64,000 nucleotides of DNA, from NCBI GenBank assembly GCA_028278265.1, contig JANQET010000013.1:1-64000 (forward strand). Direction: 5' to 3'. The DNA comes from Myxococcota bacterium (GTDB lineage: Bacteria; Myxococcota_A; Polyangia; JAAYKL01). Below are positions 30,218-40,648 of this stretch, one piece after another. Below the pieces are notes generated by a model. That model was not told the origin of the DNA and searched no databases. It was given only the letters and a program-made list of their open reading frames with translations. Numbering within the stretch: position 1 is the first letter of the stretch; every line of letters begins with the position of its first letter. The translations under genes were made by a program, and so were the position numbers.

Positions 30218-31618
30218 ATGGAATCAAAGCAGTTTGATCGCCAATTTATCTGGGGTTGCGCAACGTCGGCTTTTCAAATCGAAGGGGGAGCGAGCGCAGA
30301 TGGTCGAGGAGAGTCGATCTGGGATCGTTTTTCAAAGAAACCGGGCAACGTTGCCGAAGGGCATGACGGAGACGTGGCCTGTGATCACTACAATCGATAT
30401 CGCGGCGATGTCGATTTGATGAAAGAGCTGGGGATGAAGGCCTACCGGTTTTCAATCTCCTGGCCGCGAATTTTGCCGGACGGTCGTGGCGCGGTCAATG
30501 AAAAGGGACTCAGTTTCTACGACGAGCTGGTCGACGCGCTGCTAGAACGCGAGATCACGCCCTGGGTCACCTTGTATCACTGGGATCTGCCCCAAATACT
30601 GGAAGACGAGGGCGGTTGGCCCAATCGCAAGACCGCCTATGCCTTTGCCGAGTACACCGAAGCGGTCAGCCGCCGGTTGGGAGATCGGGTGAAACACTGG
30701 ATCACCCACAACGAACCTTGGTGCGCGAGCATCCTCGGCTACCAGACCGGCGAGCACGCGCCGGGGATCAAGGATTGGCCCAAGGCCTTGGCGGCCAGTC
30801 ATCACCTCATGCTGTCCCACGGATTGAGCGTGGGTATTCTACGCCGCAATTCCCCCGATTCGCTCATCGGCATCACCAATGCCCTGATGCACGTCCAGCC
30901 CGCTTCGGGAAGTTACGAGGATCGGGAGGCCTACCGGCATCTCGACGGCACGGTCAATCGCTGGTTCATGGATCCCCTGTACCGCCGATGCTATCCCGCT
31001 GACATCGTGGCCGATCACCGGGAATCGGGATACATCTCCCGTGAGGGATTGTCGTTCGTCTATCCCGGGGACATGGATTTAATTGCCGCACCGATCGATT
31101 TTCTCGGGGTCAACTACTACTCGCGGCAAATCGCCCGCAGCACGGCGATTCCCGAATCGAAGAACGCGCCGCGCGATATTTTCGCCCTGCCGCCGGATCA
31201 GCGGACGGACATGGGTTGGGAGGTCTATCCCGACGGGTTGACCCGCGTGCTCGAGCGGGTTCATCGGGAGTACCGGCCCGGTCAAATCTACGTCACCGAA
31301 AACGGCGCTGCGTACGGAGAAAAGCCCGGTGCGGACGGGCGAGTACCCGATTCCCGCCGCTGTGTGTACCTGCGCGATCACCTGCTCGCCGCCCATTCGG
31401 CCACCGAATCCGGGGTGCCCTTGCTCGGCTATTTCGTCTGGTCTTTACTGGACAATTTCGAGTGGGCGTTCGGCTATACCAAGCGGTTCGGCATTGTCTG
31501 GGTCGACTTCGAAACCCAACAGCGAACGATCAAAGACAGCGCCTACTGGTATCGCGAAGTCATCCGCAACAACGCAGTCTCCCTCAACGGCGCGTTCAAC
31601 AACCCCAACCGGTACTAA
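30218..31618 (+). CDS. GH1-family beta-glucosidase
   Basis: FIWGCATSAFQIEGGASADGRGESIWD, THNEPW, YVTENGAAY, WSLLDNFEWAFGYTKRFGIVWVDF. Confidence 0.97.
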   Translation: MESKQFDRQFIWGCATSAFQIEGGASADGRGESIWDRFSKKPGNVAEGHDGDVACDHYNRYRGDVDLMKELGMKAYRFSISWPRILPDGRGAVNEKGLSFYDELVDALLEREITPWVTLYHWDLPQILEDEGGWPNRKTAYAFAEYTEAVSRRLGDRVKHWITHNEPWCASILGYQTGEHAPGIKDWPKALAASHHLMLSHGLSVGILRRNSPDSLIGITNALMHVQPASGSYEDREAYRHLDGTVNRWFMDPLYRRCYPADIVADHRESGYISREGLSFVYPGDMDLIAAPIDFLGVNYYSRQIARSTAIPESKNAPRDIFALPPDQRTDMGWEVYPDGLTRVLERVHREYRPGQIYVTENGAAYGEKPGADGRVPDSRRCVYLRDHLLAAHSATESGVPLLGYFVWSLLDNFEWAFGYTKRFGIVWVDFETQQRTIKDSAYWYREVIRNNAVSLNGAFNNPNRY

Positions 31619-31619
31619 G

Positions 31620-32189
31620 TTACTCCTCAAAAAGCCAGGCCTCGACAGCACCGAGATCAACGGGGCCTGAACCGATCGTTTTTGCTTCGGTCGTCATGTA
31701 GATGTAGTCCACACCGGGGACCGGTTGGTATTGTCCTCCCCCTTCGACCATCAACGAAATGAGAATGTAGTAGTCTCCCGGATCGAGTTTGTCGACCGGG
31801 GGAACGGCCATTTTCATCGCCGCCATCGTTACCGAAAGCGGCTTGTCCACACCGATGTCCGGCGTTTCCACCGCCGGTGCGCCGATGCCGGCGGGCATCT
31901 GATCGGTGGTCATCTCCGTTAAAAACGCCATGTTGATCGTTGCCGGCGTAGCATCGAATGTGGCGGGCACACTGAGCAACACGGTGACGTCATGGCTATC
32001 GGCCGGGCTGGTATCGCTATCCGTATCGGTGTCGGTATCGGTGTCACTGTCCGTATCCGTATCCGTATCTGCATCAGCCCCCGAGTCGGGCTCCACGTCA
32101 TCGTCATCGCCGCAGCCCATGGCCGATAGGCCGAAGAGCAACACCAGTACGAGTAATCCGTTGAGATTATTGGTCGTTAGTGGGCCCAT
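31620..32189 (-). CDS. Lipoprotein with Asp/Thr/Ser repeat linker, unknown C-terminal domain
   Basis: Lipobox LSAMGC; DADTDTDTDSDTDTDTDTDSDTS. Confidence 0.7.
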   Translation of the reverse strand: MGPLTTNNLNGLLVLVLLFGLSAMGCGDDDDVEPDSGADADTDTDTDSDTDTDTDTDSDTSPADSHDVTVLLSVPATFDATPATINMAFLTEMTTDQMPAGIGAPAVETPDIGVDKPLSVTMAAMKMAVPPVDKLDPGDYYILISLMVEGGGQYQPVPGVDYIYMTTEAKTIGSGPVDLGAVEAWLFEE

Positions 32190-32417
32190 TTCCCCCTCCT
32201 TTTTTAGCGGTGAACCCCGTTCTATTTTAGAATTACTGAAATTTATAGCAGAGATTCCCGCACGGGCCAGGCAGGGGGATCGTTTTGTCGAATCGCCGGG
32301 GGAAATCGTCCATATTGCCCTCTCTTCACATTAATTAAAAAGCGGATCGGTCGTTATTAGTCAGCAGGTGGTGGGAATCCGGCTCGCGTCTATTGGGGAT
32401 TGTCGTTGAGCAGAAAA

Positions 32418-32894
32418 ATGAACACAAACCGTCCGATTTCGTGGAGCACCTATGTGTTGCCCTGGATCGCTCTGTTGGCTCTCAGCTGCCAACCCGGAAC
32501 CGCGGATCGGTGCGGCAGCGGCTTCGAGTGGTCCAAGGCGGACAACACCTGTTGGCCGATCGGCGACGACGAGGGTGGAGATTCGGACACCCAGGAGATC
32601 GGGGACGGTGGTGTGGACACCGATGAGGGGGACGGTGGGGCGATTCCCGAGGGGATGGGGGAGAGCTGTTTCAACCACGACGACTGCGATAAACCACCGG
32701 CAACCTATTGTCTCAAGGATATGGGCGCGGCCGAAGGCTACTGCACGATCGAGGACTGTACGACCGCTCCGGACAACTGTCCGGCAGACTACGCTTGTTG
32801 TGATTTCGTGATCGACGGCATTCCCAATTTCTGCGCCGACCCGGAGACCCTCGCCACCCTAAATGAAAACGGAATGTGTGAAAATGGCAGCTAG
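32418..32894 (+). CDS. Cys-rich lipoprotein
   Basis: MNTNRPISWSTYVLPWIALLALSC lipobox; many Cys in mature part. Confidence 0.65.
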   Translation: MNTNRPISWSTYVLPWIALLALSCQPGTADRCGSGFEWSKADNTCWPIGDDEGGDSDTQEIGDGGVDTDEGDGGAIPEGMGESCFNHDDCDKPPATYCLKDMGAAEGYCTIEDCTTAPDNCPADYACCDFVIDGIPNFCADPETLATLNENGMCENGS

Positions 32895-34374
32895 GTTCTG
32901 TCTCGGGTGTTTGTTGATCGTTTTGGGGGCGGCGCCGGCCGCAGCTCAGGATCAGTCCGACCCGGATCCGCCGCTGTCTGCCGCCACCGAGCCGAGCGGT
33001 CAATCGGACAACGAGCAACCACTGAGCGAGATCGAAGCACTGCGCCAAGAAATCCAAGCCCTGCGCGAGGAAAACAAAAAAGAGATCGAAGCGCTGCGCG
33101 AAGAGCACCAGCAAAAGCTCGATGCCTTTGCCGAGGAAAACGAGCTGCGGCACATGGAAATGGAAATGGAGTTGCTCTCGGGACTGGACGAGGAGATCGA
33201 AGAAAAATTTACGATTTACGGTTTTCTCGATTTTGTCTTTATGTGGACCTGGTTCCGCGAAGATAGCATTATCAACGGGCTGGCCTGGGATTCGCTCACG
33301 TTCGCCCTACCCCATGCCAATCTCTATTTTCGCAGCCAACTGACGTCGGATCTCTTCGTGCTAATGGAGCTGCGCTACAGCTTTCTCCCCCACGGCAATG
33401 AAGAGGAGTTCGAGATTGGCGGCATCCCCTATCGACGAACTGACAGTGAGGTCGAAATGCCGTTGCCCCACGAAAAATTTCGTCTGGGGGGCGTGGCCAT
33501 TGAACGGGCGCATCTCACCTACCAACCCCTCGACTACCTGGGTTTTACCGCTGGGTATTTTTTGACCCCCTACGGCATTTGGAACGAAGATCACGCCAGC
33601 CCGATTCTCATTCCGATTCGCTATCCCTACATGCAGACCAAAGGCATCGTGCCGATGGCGCAACTGGGTGTTCAGATCTTCGGTCGGTTGCAGCCGCTCA
33701 AGCGCCACTATCTGGACTACGCCATCACCATCTCCAACGGTCGCGGACCGCTGGATACAGTCCACGATTTGGACAACAACAAGGCCATCGGTTTGAAACT
33801 GAAGCTGTCCCATGAGGGGCAGTACGTCAGTGCTGCTTGGGGGGTGTACGGCTACTACGGGGAATACCGGGACCGCAAGAAACGGATCGTTTCGTTCAGC
33901 CCCCGGTTTGTCGTCGAGCAGGAGACCACTGAACACTATAGGGAGTATGTGGGTTCGGCAGACCTGCTGATCGAGGCGTTCGGCTTTCGCCTGCAAGGGG
34001 AGTATGTTCGCCGGTTGACCCAGTACATCGAACGCCCCTTGAGGGCGATGGAATACGGCGTGGGGTATCAACCGGACTATGTCATCTGGGCTTGGTACGG
34101 TATCATCTATTGGGATTTGCCCCTGCGGGATCTATTGGGCACGGTGCGTCTGGGACCATTTTACGAACTGGAGTACAGCCATTCGGATGTCACGGTTCCG
34201 GGGATGAAATCGACAACCCAGACCTGGGGTATCAACTTGCGCCCGTCCCCCTATGTCACGATCAAGTTGGAGGCGGCGTACTTGCGTTCCACCGATATCG
34301 AAGAGCTGAGGGAAACAAACCGGGATTTCTTCGAGGCGCTGTTCATCGGTTCTCAATTGGCAGTGTCCTTTTGA
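32884..34374 (+). CDS. Coiled-coil plus beta-barrel porin-like outer membrane protein
   Basis: MAARFCLGCLLIVLGAAPAAAQ signal; heptad coil EIEALRQEIQALREENKKEIEALREE; amphipathic strands, C-terminal ...GSQLAVSF. Confidence 0.8.
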   Translation: MAARFCLGCLLIVLGAAPAAAQDQSDPDPPLSAATEPSGQSDNEQPLSEIEALRQEIQALREENKKEIEALREEHQQKLDAFAEENELRHMEMEMELLSGLDEEIEEKFTIYGFLDFVFMWTWFREDSIINGLAWDSLTFALPHANLYFRSQLTSDLFVLMELRYSFLPHGNEEEFEIGGIPYRRTDSEVEMPLPHEKFRLGGVAIERAHLTYQPLDYLGFTAGYFLTPYGIWNEDHASPILIPIRYPYMQTKGIVPMAQLGVQIFGRLQPLKRHYLDYAITISNGRGPLDTVHDLDNNKAIGLKLKLSHEGQYVSAAWGVYGYYGEYRDRKKRIVSFSPRFVVEQETTEHYREYVGSADLLIEAFGFRLQGEYVRRLTQYIERPLRAMEYGVGYQPDYVIWAWYGIIYWDLPLRDLLGTVRLGPFYELEYSHSDVTVPGMKSTTQTWGINLRPSPYVTIKLEAAYLRSTDIEELRETNRDFFEALFIGSQLAVSF

Positions 34375-34422
34375 ACAACGACGAGCAGAAATCGTCTCAC
34401 ATAGTAGGGTGTTGAGCAGTTA

Positions 34423-34890
34423 ATGGGATTCAATGACAAAAGACCGCGCTTCGGACGACTCGTTCCATTGGGTCTTTTTGTCGCAGTAGCGCTGAATCAC
34501 CATCCGGCCCGTGCGGACAATCCCAACGACATTCTGATTGTCGTCAACACCAATGTCGGAGAAAATCAGATACCGATCGACGTCGTGCGCGATATCTTTC
34601 TCAAACGGGTCCGACAATGGAAGGACACGGGCCGGCTAATCCCGATCAATCCAAAGAACGATTCACCCCTGCGCCGGGCCTTTCAGGCCGCGGTGCTCGA
34701 AATGGATCCGGCGCAGGAGACCCGGTACTGGCAGGAGCGAAAAATGCGTGCCGGTGACGTGCCGCCACCGTCATTGGGGTACAACTTCAAAGCGGTGTTC
34801 AGAATCAAAGGAGCGATCTCCTATGTCTTCCGGCAGGACTACATCAAGGGGGTCTCCAAAATCGTGCTCGTCATTCCGGCGAAGCGGTAG
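34423..34890 (+). CDS. Small PstS-like phosphate-binding-type protein
   Basis: DILIVVNTNVGENQIPIDVVRDIFLKRVRQWKDTGRLIPIN...LRRAFQAAVL...YWQERKMRAG...ISYVF. Confidence 0.75.
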   Translation: MGFNDKRPRFGRLVPLGLFVAVALNHHPARADNPNDILIVVNTNVGENQIPIDVVRDIFLKRVRQWKDTGRLIPINPKNDSPLRRAFQAAVLEMDPAQETRYWQERKMRAGDVPPPSLGYNFKAVFRIKGAISYVFRQDYIKGVSKIVLVIPAKR

Positions 34891-35566
34891 CCGAACCGAC
34901 CGAAAGCCAATCGGGAAACGCCGTTACCAACTCCACCTCAAAGATGTCGATAAAATGGGACTTGAGGTGCTCAATCGCGCGGGGCATCGAAATCGACGCA
35001 CTCTGTTCTTGTTCCAGTGAGGTGACCCCCACCCCGTTGAGCCCACAGGGATTGATCCAGGAGAACGGTTGAAGATCCGTATTCACATTGAACGAGAAAC
35101 CGTGAAATGAAATTCCGCGGGTCACCGCGATACCGATGCTGCCCAGTTTGTTGTTGCCCACCCAAACACCGCGGTTTCGCTCGTCCCGCAGCGCCCTGAC
35201 GTGAAAATCCCGCGCCGTGCGGAGCATCACCTCTTCGAGCCGGTCGACGAAATCGACCACCCTCAGGTGTCGCTCCTTGAGGCTGACAATGGGATAACCC
35301 ACCAACTGGCCCGGCCCGTGGTAAGTGATGTTGCCCCCCCGTTCCACGTGCACGATGGGGATGCTCTTCTCGCGCAGAAATGATTCGCTGACCACCAGGT
35401 TCTCCCGACCACCCCGGCGGCCGAGGGTGTAGACCGGTCTGTGCTCGAGCAGCAACAGAACGTCGTCGAGGGAGGGGTCTCTTTTTTTCTGTTCCACGAT
35501 GCGTTTTTGCAGGTCGAGGGCTGCGGTGTATTCGACGGTGCTCAATTCGAGACAGTAAAACGTCAT
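34871..35566 (-). CDS. lipB: Lipoyl(octanoyl) transferase
   Basis: HRPVYTLGRRGG, RGGNITYHGPGQLVGYPIV, LGSIGIAVTRGISFHGFSFNVN, NPCGLNGVGVTSL. Confidence 0.93.
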   Translation of the reverse strand: MTFYCLELSTVEYTAALDLQKRIVEQKKRDPSLDDVLLLLEHRPVYTLGRRGGRENLVVSESFLREKSIPIVHVERGGNITYHGPGQLVGYPIVSLKERHLRVVDFVDRLEEVMLRTARDFHVRALRDERNRGVWVGNNKLGSIGIAVTRGISFHGFSFNVNTDLQPFSWINPCGLNGVGVTSLEQEQSASISMPRAIEHLKSHFIDIFEVELVTAFPDWLSVGSATASPE

Positions 35567-36396
35567 CAGGGCGAATCCTCGACGCCGGTCGGCGCTGGCA
35601 CCCCATTGAGGAAATCGATCATGATTTGACAAAACAAGGAGGGATCCTCGGCGAGCAACGCATGTCCGTACCCCTCCAGGTGGCGATGCTTCCCCCCGAG
35701 CAGCAGGGCCAGTGCCGCGGCATCCCCTTTGTCGACCAGGGGGTCCTCATCGGTGGAGACGACCATCACCGGCACCCCTGCCCGGCGGGCTACTTCGGAC
35801 AGGGGCTGGTAGGCCAGCATGGCGGTAAAATGGGCCTGCAGATAGCGGCCCACATTACGCTTGGCCGCTGCTTGTATCATGCCTTCGAGCAGAGGGGCGT
35901 TGGTCTCCAGAAATCGCCGACCGAACACCACCGGGATGAACGCGCGAATCATTGCTTCGAGTCCCTTTTCTTCGATGATCGTCAGCCAGCGCCGCAGTTG
36001 GGTCCGAACCCTTGGGGGCAAAGCCGCGCCCATGCCGAACAGCAGCATCCCCCGCACCCGATCGCCGGCTATTGCAGCCAGCTGGACGGCCACGCCGGAG
36101 CCATGGCTGATGCCCACCAGGGAAACCCCGTCAAGGGAAAGGTGATCGAGGAGACCGACCAAATCATCCACATGGCGCCGCAAGGTCAGCTCGTCCCGTC
36201 CCAGGGTTGATTGTCCCTGTCCCCGAGCATCATAGGTCAACACCCGGTATTCGTCGGCCAGGCAATCGACCACGGGTTTCCAGTTGATCGTGGTTTGGGT
36301 GGTGCCGTTGAGCAGGACCACCGTTTTGGTGGAGGCCGATGGTCCATGGCATTTGTAGTAGATTCGACAGTCGTCGGTGGTGGTGAAAATTGCCAT
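35566..36396 (-). CDS. Alpha/beta hydrolase
   Basis: MAIFTTTDDCRIYYKCHG; YDARGQGQS, LVGISHGSGVAVQLA nucleophile elbow. Confidence 0.88.
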   Translation of the reverse strand: MAIFTTTDDCRIYYKCHGPSASTKTVVLLNGTTQTTINWKPVVDCLADEYRVLTYDARGQGQSTLGRDELTLRRHVDDLVGLLDHLSLDGVSLVGISHGSGVAVQLAAIAGDRVRGMLLFGMGAALPPRVRTQLRRWLTIIEEKGLEAMIRAFIPVVFGRRFLETNAPLLEGMIQAAAKRNVGRYLQAHFTAMLAYQPLSEVARRAGVPVMVVSTDEDPLVDKGDAAALALLLGGKHRHLEGYGHALLAEDPSLFCQIMIDFLNGVPAPTGVEDSP

Positions 36397-36410
36397 TGGC
36401 GGTCGCGATT

Positions 36411-37841
36411 CTAACCCCGCGGCCCGGCCCATTGGCCGCGCTCGATCGCGTCGAACACCTCGGTGCATTCCCGGTGGCCCAGCTTGAGCCGCTTGATCGC
36501 CACATCGATCAACTGGGCCAGGGGATCGTACATCTGTGACGTGCGCGGATAATAGGCCAACTCCGCGTCGGCCAGATCGTGCAGGGTCATCCCCCCCTGA
36601 ATCGCCAGGGCGAGAAAGTTGATCCGCCAGGCCGCGCCGTCCGCACCAATCGCTTGAGCGCCGAGGAGTTTGTGGGTCTCCGTGTCCACCACCAATCGCA
36701 GGTGCACGTCCTCGGCATCGGGCATGTAATGGGGTTTGACCTCGCGGGTGGTGGAAATCGCCTTGGCCTTGTAGCCCAGCTCCTGGGCCACCTCGAGGGT
36801 GTAGCCCGTGGCCGCCACATCCAGCCGGCCCACGCCGGTGAGAAAGGTGTTCTGTACCCCCGGATAGGTCGTGTTCCCTCCGGCAGCGTTGACACCGGCG
36901 GTGCTCCCCTGCCGATAGGCCGAGGTGGCCAGCTGCATCGTCGCCGCCGTGCGGTCGATCCGCGAGTAGGATTGAATCAGATCACCCACCGCGTAAACAT
37001 CTTTGACAGAAGTTTCCATCCGATTGTTGACCACCACCAGATGGTTGTTCACCCGAGCGCCGATCTGCTCGGCCAGGGCACTGTTGCCCCGCATCCCTAC
37101 TGCCATTACCGCCAAATCACAGGGGATCTCCTCCCCGGCAATGGTCACCGATTCGACCTGTTCCGTGCCGTTGATGCTGTCGATCCCCTTGCCGAACAGC
37201 ACGCGAATACCCAATCGCTCGAGCTCGCCGATGATGTGCTTGCCCATTTGGGGATCGAGGGTCTTGGGCAGGGGCGGTTCGGTGCGCTTGGTGATCGCCA
37301 CGTCGAGCCCCCGCTCGCGCAACGCCACGGCGACCTCGAGCCCGATAGCCCCGCCGCCGACAACCACGGCGCTCTTCTTTTTCGAGGCCAGCGCCGCATC
37401 GAGCAGGGCCTGACTGTCATCGATATTCGAACAGAAGTGGACCCCCTTGCCCGTAAGCTCTCTGGCACCGGGTACCGGCAGATTGATCGGCGACGCCCCG
37501 TGGGACAAAATCAACGCGTCGTAGGGAAAGACCCGCTCGGTGTTGGTTTCGAGATTCATCGCGGTCACCGTTTTCTGGGTGGCGTCGATGGCGACCGCTT
37601 CGTGGCGCAAGCACTTGATCTGCCGGTCGCGCATGTCGGGAACCTCGTGCTTGAGCGCGTCGAAATTCTCCACGATGCCCTCGAGCACGAAGGGCAGCCC
37701 ACAGGGAGAGAATTGGGCGTGGTCCCGTCTTTCGATAAAGGTGATGTGGCACTTGCGGTTGAAGCTCAGCGCTGCCTTGGAGGCGTACAGCCCTCCGGCA
37801 CCCAGGCCGACGATGACGATTTTATGGGGTTGGTCTGACAT
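36411..37841 (-). CDS. FAD-dependent pyridine nucleotide-disulfide oxidoreductase, CoA-disulfide reductase/NADH oxidase type
   Basis: IVIVGLGAGGLYASKAAL; single-Cys SPCGLPF; VVGGGAIGLEVAVAL; DVYAVGDL; C-terminal dimerisation domain. Confidence 0.88.
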   Translation of the reverse strand: MSDQPHKIVIVGLGAGGLYASKAALSFNRKCHITFIERRDHAQFSPCGLPFVLEGIVENFDALKHEVPDMRDRQIKCLRHEAVAIDATQKTVTAMNLETNTERVFPYDALILSHGASPINLPVPGARELTGKGVHFCSNIDDSQALLDAALASKKKSAVVVGGGAIGLEVAVALRERGLDVAITKRTEPPLPKTLDPQMGKHIIGELERLGIRVLFGKGIDSINGTEQVESVTIAGEEIPCDLAVMAVGMRGNSALAEQIGARVNNHLVVVNNRMETSVKDVYAVGDLIQSYSRIDRTAATMQLATSAYRQGSTAGVNAAGGNTTYPGVQNTFLTGVGRLDVAATGYTLEVAQELGYKAKAISTTREVKPHYMPDAEDVHLRLVVDTETHKLLGAQAIGADGAAWRINFLALAIQGGMTLHDLADAELAYYPRTSQMYDPLAQLIDVAIKRLKLGHRECTEVFDAIERGQWAGPRG

Positions 37842-37859
37842 TTGGTTGGTTCCTTGTGT

Positions 37860-39317
37860 TTATCCGGCGAGGCACGGCTTTCTAGCGGCGGTAGTTTCGT
37901 CAAGACGGCGAACTACAGTGGCCTTCGGCGCTTGATGCAAGGCGTCGGGGTTCTCAGTTGCTTCTTGGGCCACCGCCTTGAACGCCGCGATGTACTGATC
38001 GAGCTCGTCCTTGGATTCGGACTCGGTCGGCTCGAACATGATCGCCCCTTCGACGACCAGGGGAAAGTACACCGTCGGCGGATGGTAGCCGTGGTCGATC
38101 AGGCGCTTGGCCATGTCCATCGTGGTGATGTGGTGCGGCTTTTGGTTTTTATCCGAAAAGATGCACTCGTGCATGCAGGGTCGATCGTAGGCTAGGTGCA
38201 GGGTGTCCCTGAGCTGCTCCTTGACGTAGTTGGCATTGAGCACCGCCAACTGACTGGTTTTCTTCAGGCCCGCCGCCCCCATCATCCGCAGGTAGGCATA
38301 GGCCCGCAGCATCACGCCGAAGTGGCCGTAAAACGCGCCCAGCTTGCCGATCGAATCGGGCCTGTTCCAATCGAGGTCGAAGAGGTCGCCGGTTTTGGTG
38401 ACCCGTGGGACGGGCAAATAAGGCTCGAGTTCCCGGGTCACACACACCGGCCCGGAGCCGGGACCGCCGCCCCCGTGGGGAGTGGAGAAGGTTTTGTGCA
38501 GATTGAGGTGCATCACGTCGATGCCCACCTTGCCCATCTGCACGATGCCCATCACTGCATTGAGATTGGCCCCGTCCCCGTAAACCAAGCCCCCCTTGGC
38601 GTGAATCAGCGCGGCGATTTGCTTGAGGTTCTCCTCGTACAGTCCGAGGGTGTTGGGATTGGTGACCATGATGCCGGCCACGTCCTCATCCATCACCGCG
38701 GCGACCGATTCCACCGAGAGGATGCCGTTCTCGTCAGAAACCACCGGTATCGGCTCGTAGCCGCACAGCGCCACGCTGGCCGGATTGGTGCCGTGGGCGG
38801 TGTCCGGAATGAGGACCTTGGTGCGCTGACGTCCCTGCTTTTTGTGGTAGGCGTGGATCACCAGCATGCCGGTCATCTCGCCGTGGGCACCGGCCGCCGG
38901 CTGCAGGGTTACTGCATCTAGCCCGGTAATCTCGGCAAAGGCCTGCTCCAGAGTGTGCATGATCTCGAGCGCCCCTTGGGCCTTCTCGGTGGGGAGCAGG
39001 GGATGGGCCCCGGCAAAACCGGGCAGGGCCGCCTGTCGCTCGTTGGTCTTGGGATTGTACTTCATCGTGCACGAGCCCAACGGATAGGTCCCCGTGTCCA
39101 CCCCGTAGTTCCAGGTGGAAAGGCGCGTGTAGTGGCGGATTACATCGATTTCGCTCAACTCCGGTAGCTCGGGTCCCTCGCCGGTCAAGCTGTCGTCGAG
39201 GGGAGATTCCTCCACGTCGCGCTTGGGAATCGACATGCCGCATCGCCCGGGGCGGGATTTCTCCCAGAGCAGCTTCTCACTGAGCACGAGCCCGGTGGTT
39301 CCCACTTTTTCTGTCAT
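37860..39317 (-). CDS. gcvPB: Glycine dehydrogenase (decarboxylating) subunit 2
   Basis: STWNYGVDTGTYPLGSCTMKYNPKTNE; NLHKTFSTPHGGGGPGSGPV. Confidence 0.96.
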   Translation of the reverse strand: MTEKVGTTGLVLSEKLLWEKSRPGRCGMSIPKRDVEESPLDDSLTGEGPELPELSEIDVIRHYTRLSTWNYGVDTGTYPLGSCTMKYNPKTNERQAALPGFAGAHPLLPTEKAQGALEIMHTLEQAFAEITGLDAVTLQPAAGAHGEMTGMLVIHAYHKKQGRQRTKVLIPDTAHGTNPASVALCGYEPIPVVSDENGILSVESVAAVMDEDVAGIMVTNPNTLGLYEENLKQIAALIHAKGGLVYGDGANLNAVMGIVQMGKVGIDVMHLNLHKTFSTPHGGGGPGSGPVCVTRELEPYLPVPRVTKTGDLFDLDWNRPDSIGKLGAFYGHFGVMLRAYAYLRMMGAAGLKKTSQLAVLNANYVKEQLRDTLHLAYDRPCMHECIFSDKNQKPHHITTMDMAKRLIDHGYHPPTVYFPLVVEGAIMFEPTESESKDELDQYIAAFKAVAQEATENPDALHQAPKATVVRRLDETTAARKPCLAG

Positions 39318-40645
39318 GACAAAAGCTCCTTTGTAAGCGCGTCCAGGTCGTCCTTGGTCTTGGTCTCGGTGACGCAGACGAGGTAGCACCGGCTGAGCTC
39401 GGGATAGAATTTTTCCAGCGGTAGGCCGAGGACGATATTCTTGTCGAGCAGGCGCTGGTAAGCCGCCTCCTTGCCCGAAGGCAATTGGACCACGAACTCG
39501 TTGAAGGTGGGGCTGGAAAAGGGCACGGCGGCGCCGGCAGTGGTCAGCTTCCGTTTGAGGTATTCGGCCTTGTCGTGGTTGAGCCGGGCCAACTCTTTGA
39601 TGCCCGCCTTTCCGATCGACGCCATGTACATCGCCGCCTGCACCGCACAGAGTCCCACGTTGGTGCAGATGTTGGAGGTCGCTTTCTCCCGGCGGATGTG
39701 CTGTTCCCGAGCGGAGAGGGTCAGCACGAAGCCGTCCTTGCCGTCCATGTCCTTGGCCCGGCCGACCAGGCGTCCCGGCAGGATGCGCATCAACTTTTTG
39801 GTCGCCCCGAGCATCCCCAGGTAGGGCCCGCCGAACGAGCGGGACACGCCGAGGCTCTGGCCTTCACCGGCCACCAGGTCCGCCCCCTGACTGCCCGGAC
39901 TTTTCAACAGCCCGTATGCCAGCGCCTCACTGAACCCGGCGACGAAAAACGCCTTTTTGTCATGGGTCGCCTCGGCCGCCGCACCGAGATCCTCGATGCA
40001 ACCGAAGAAGTTGGGGGACTGCACCCCGACCGCACCCAGGTCCTCGATCCCGGCCAACCCGGTCAGATCGGTGCGACCGTCCGGCAAATAAGGCAATTCC
40101 ACGAGCTCGAACCCGGTGGGCTCGAAATAGGTGTGGATCACCTGGCGATAAAACGGGTGAATCGCCGCGCTGATCGCCACCTTGTTCTTGCGCGATTTGC
40201 GCACCGCGATCAGCAACCCTTCGGCCATCGCAGTGGCCCCGTCATAGTGGGAGGCGGTGGAGACATCGGTGCCCATCAGCGCACAGGACATGGTCTGGTA
40301 TTCGTAGATCGCCTGCAGGGTGCCCTGGCTCATCTCCGGTTGGTACGGGGTGTAGGAAGTGACGAACTCCGAGCGACTCAGGACAAAAGGCACCGAAGCG
40401 GGCACGTAGTGATCGTAGCTGCCCGCGCCGAGATAGGTTTTGACCCCCGGCCCGGTGGCCATCTTGGCGGCCAGTTGATCCATGTGATCGTTGAGCTCCC
40501 ATTCGGTCAAGGCCTCGGGCAGGTCGAGCTCCTGGTTGATTTTCGAATCGTCGGGAATGGTCGGAAACAGATCATCGAGGCTCTTGACCCCAATCACCTC
40601 GAGCATCCGGGCGATCTCCTCATCGGTATGCGGTAGATATTGCAC
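39314..40645 (-). CDS. gcvPA: Glycine dehydrogenase (decarboxylating) subunit 1
   Basis: MQYLPHTDEEIARMLEVIGVKSLDDLF; YTPYQPEMSQGTLQAIYEYQT. Confidence 0.96.
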   Translation of the reverse strand: MQYLPHTDEEIARMLEVIGVKSLDDLFPTIPDDSKINQELDLPEALTEWELNDHMDQLAAKMATGPGVKTYLGAGSYDHYVPASVPFVLSRSEFVTSYTPYQPEMSQGTLQAIYEYQTMSCALMGTDVSTASHYDGATAMAEGLLIAVRKSRKNKVAISAAIHPFYRQVIHTYFEPTGFELVELPYLPDGRTDLTGLAGIEDLGAVGVQSPNFFGCIEDLGAAAEATHDKKAFFVAGFSEALAYGLLKSPGSQGADLVAGEGQSLGVSRSFGGPYLGMLGATKKLMRILPGRLVGRAKDMDGKDGFVLTLSAREQHIRREKATSNICTNVGLCAVQAAMYMASIGKAGIKELARLNHDKAEYLKRKLTTAGAAVPFSSPTFNEFVVQLPSGKEAAYQRLLDKNIVLGLPLEKFYPELSRCYLVCVTETKTKDDLDALTKELLS

Positions 40646-40648
40646 CGA

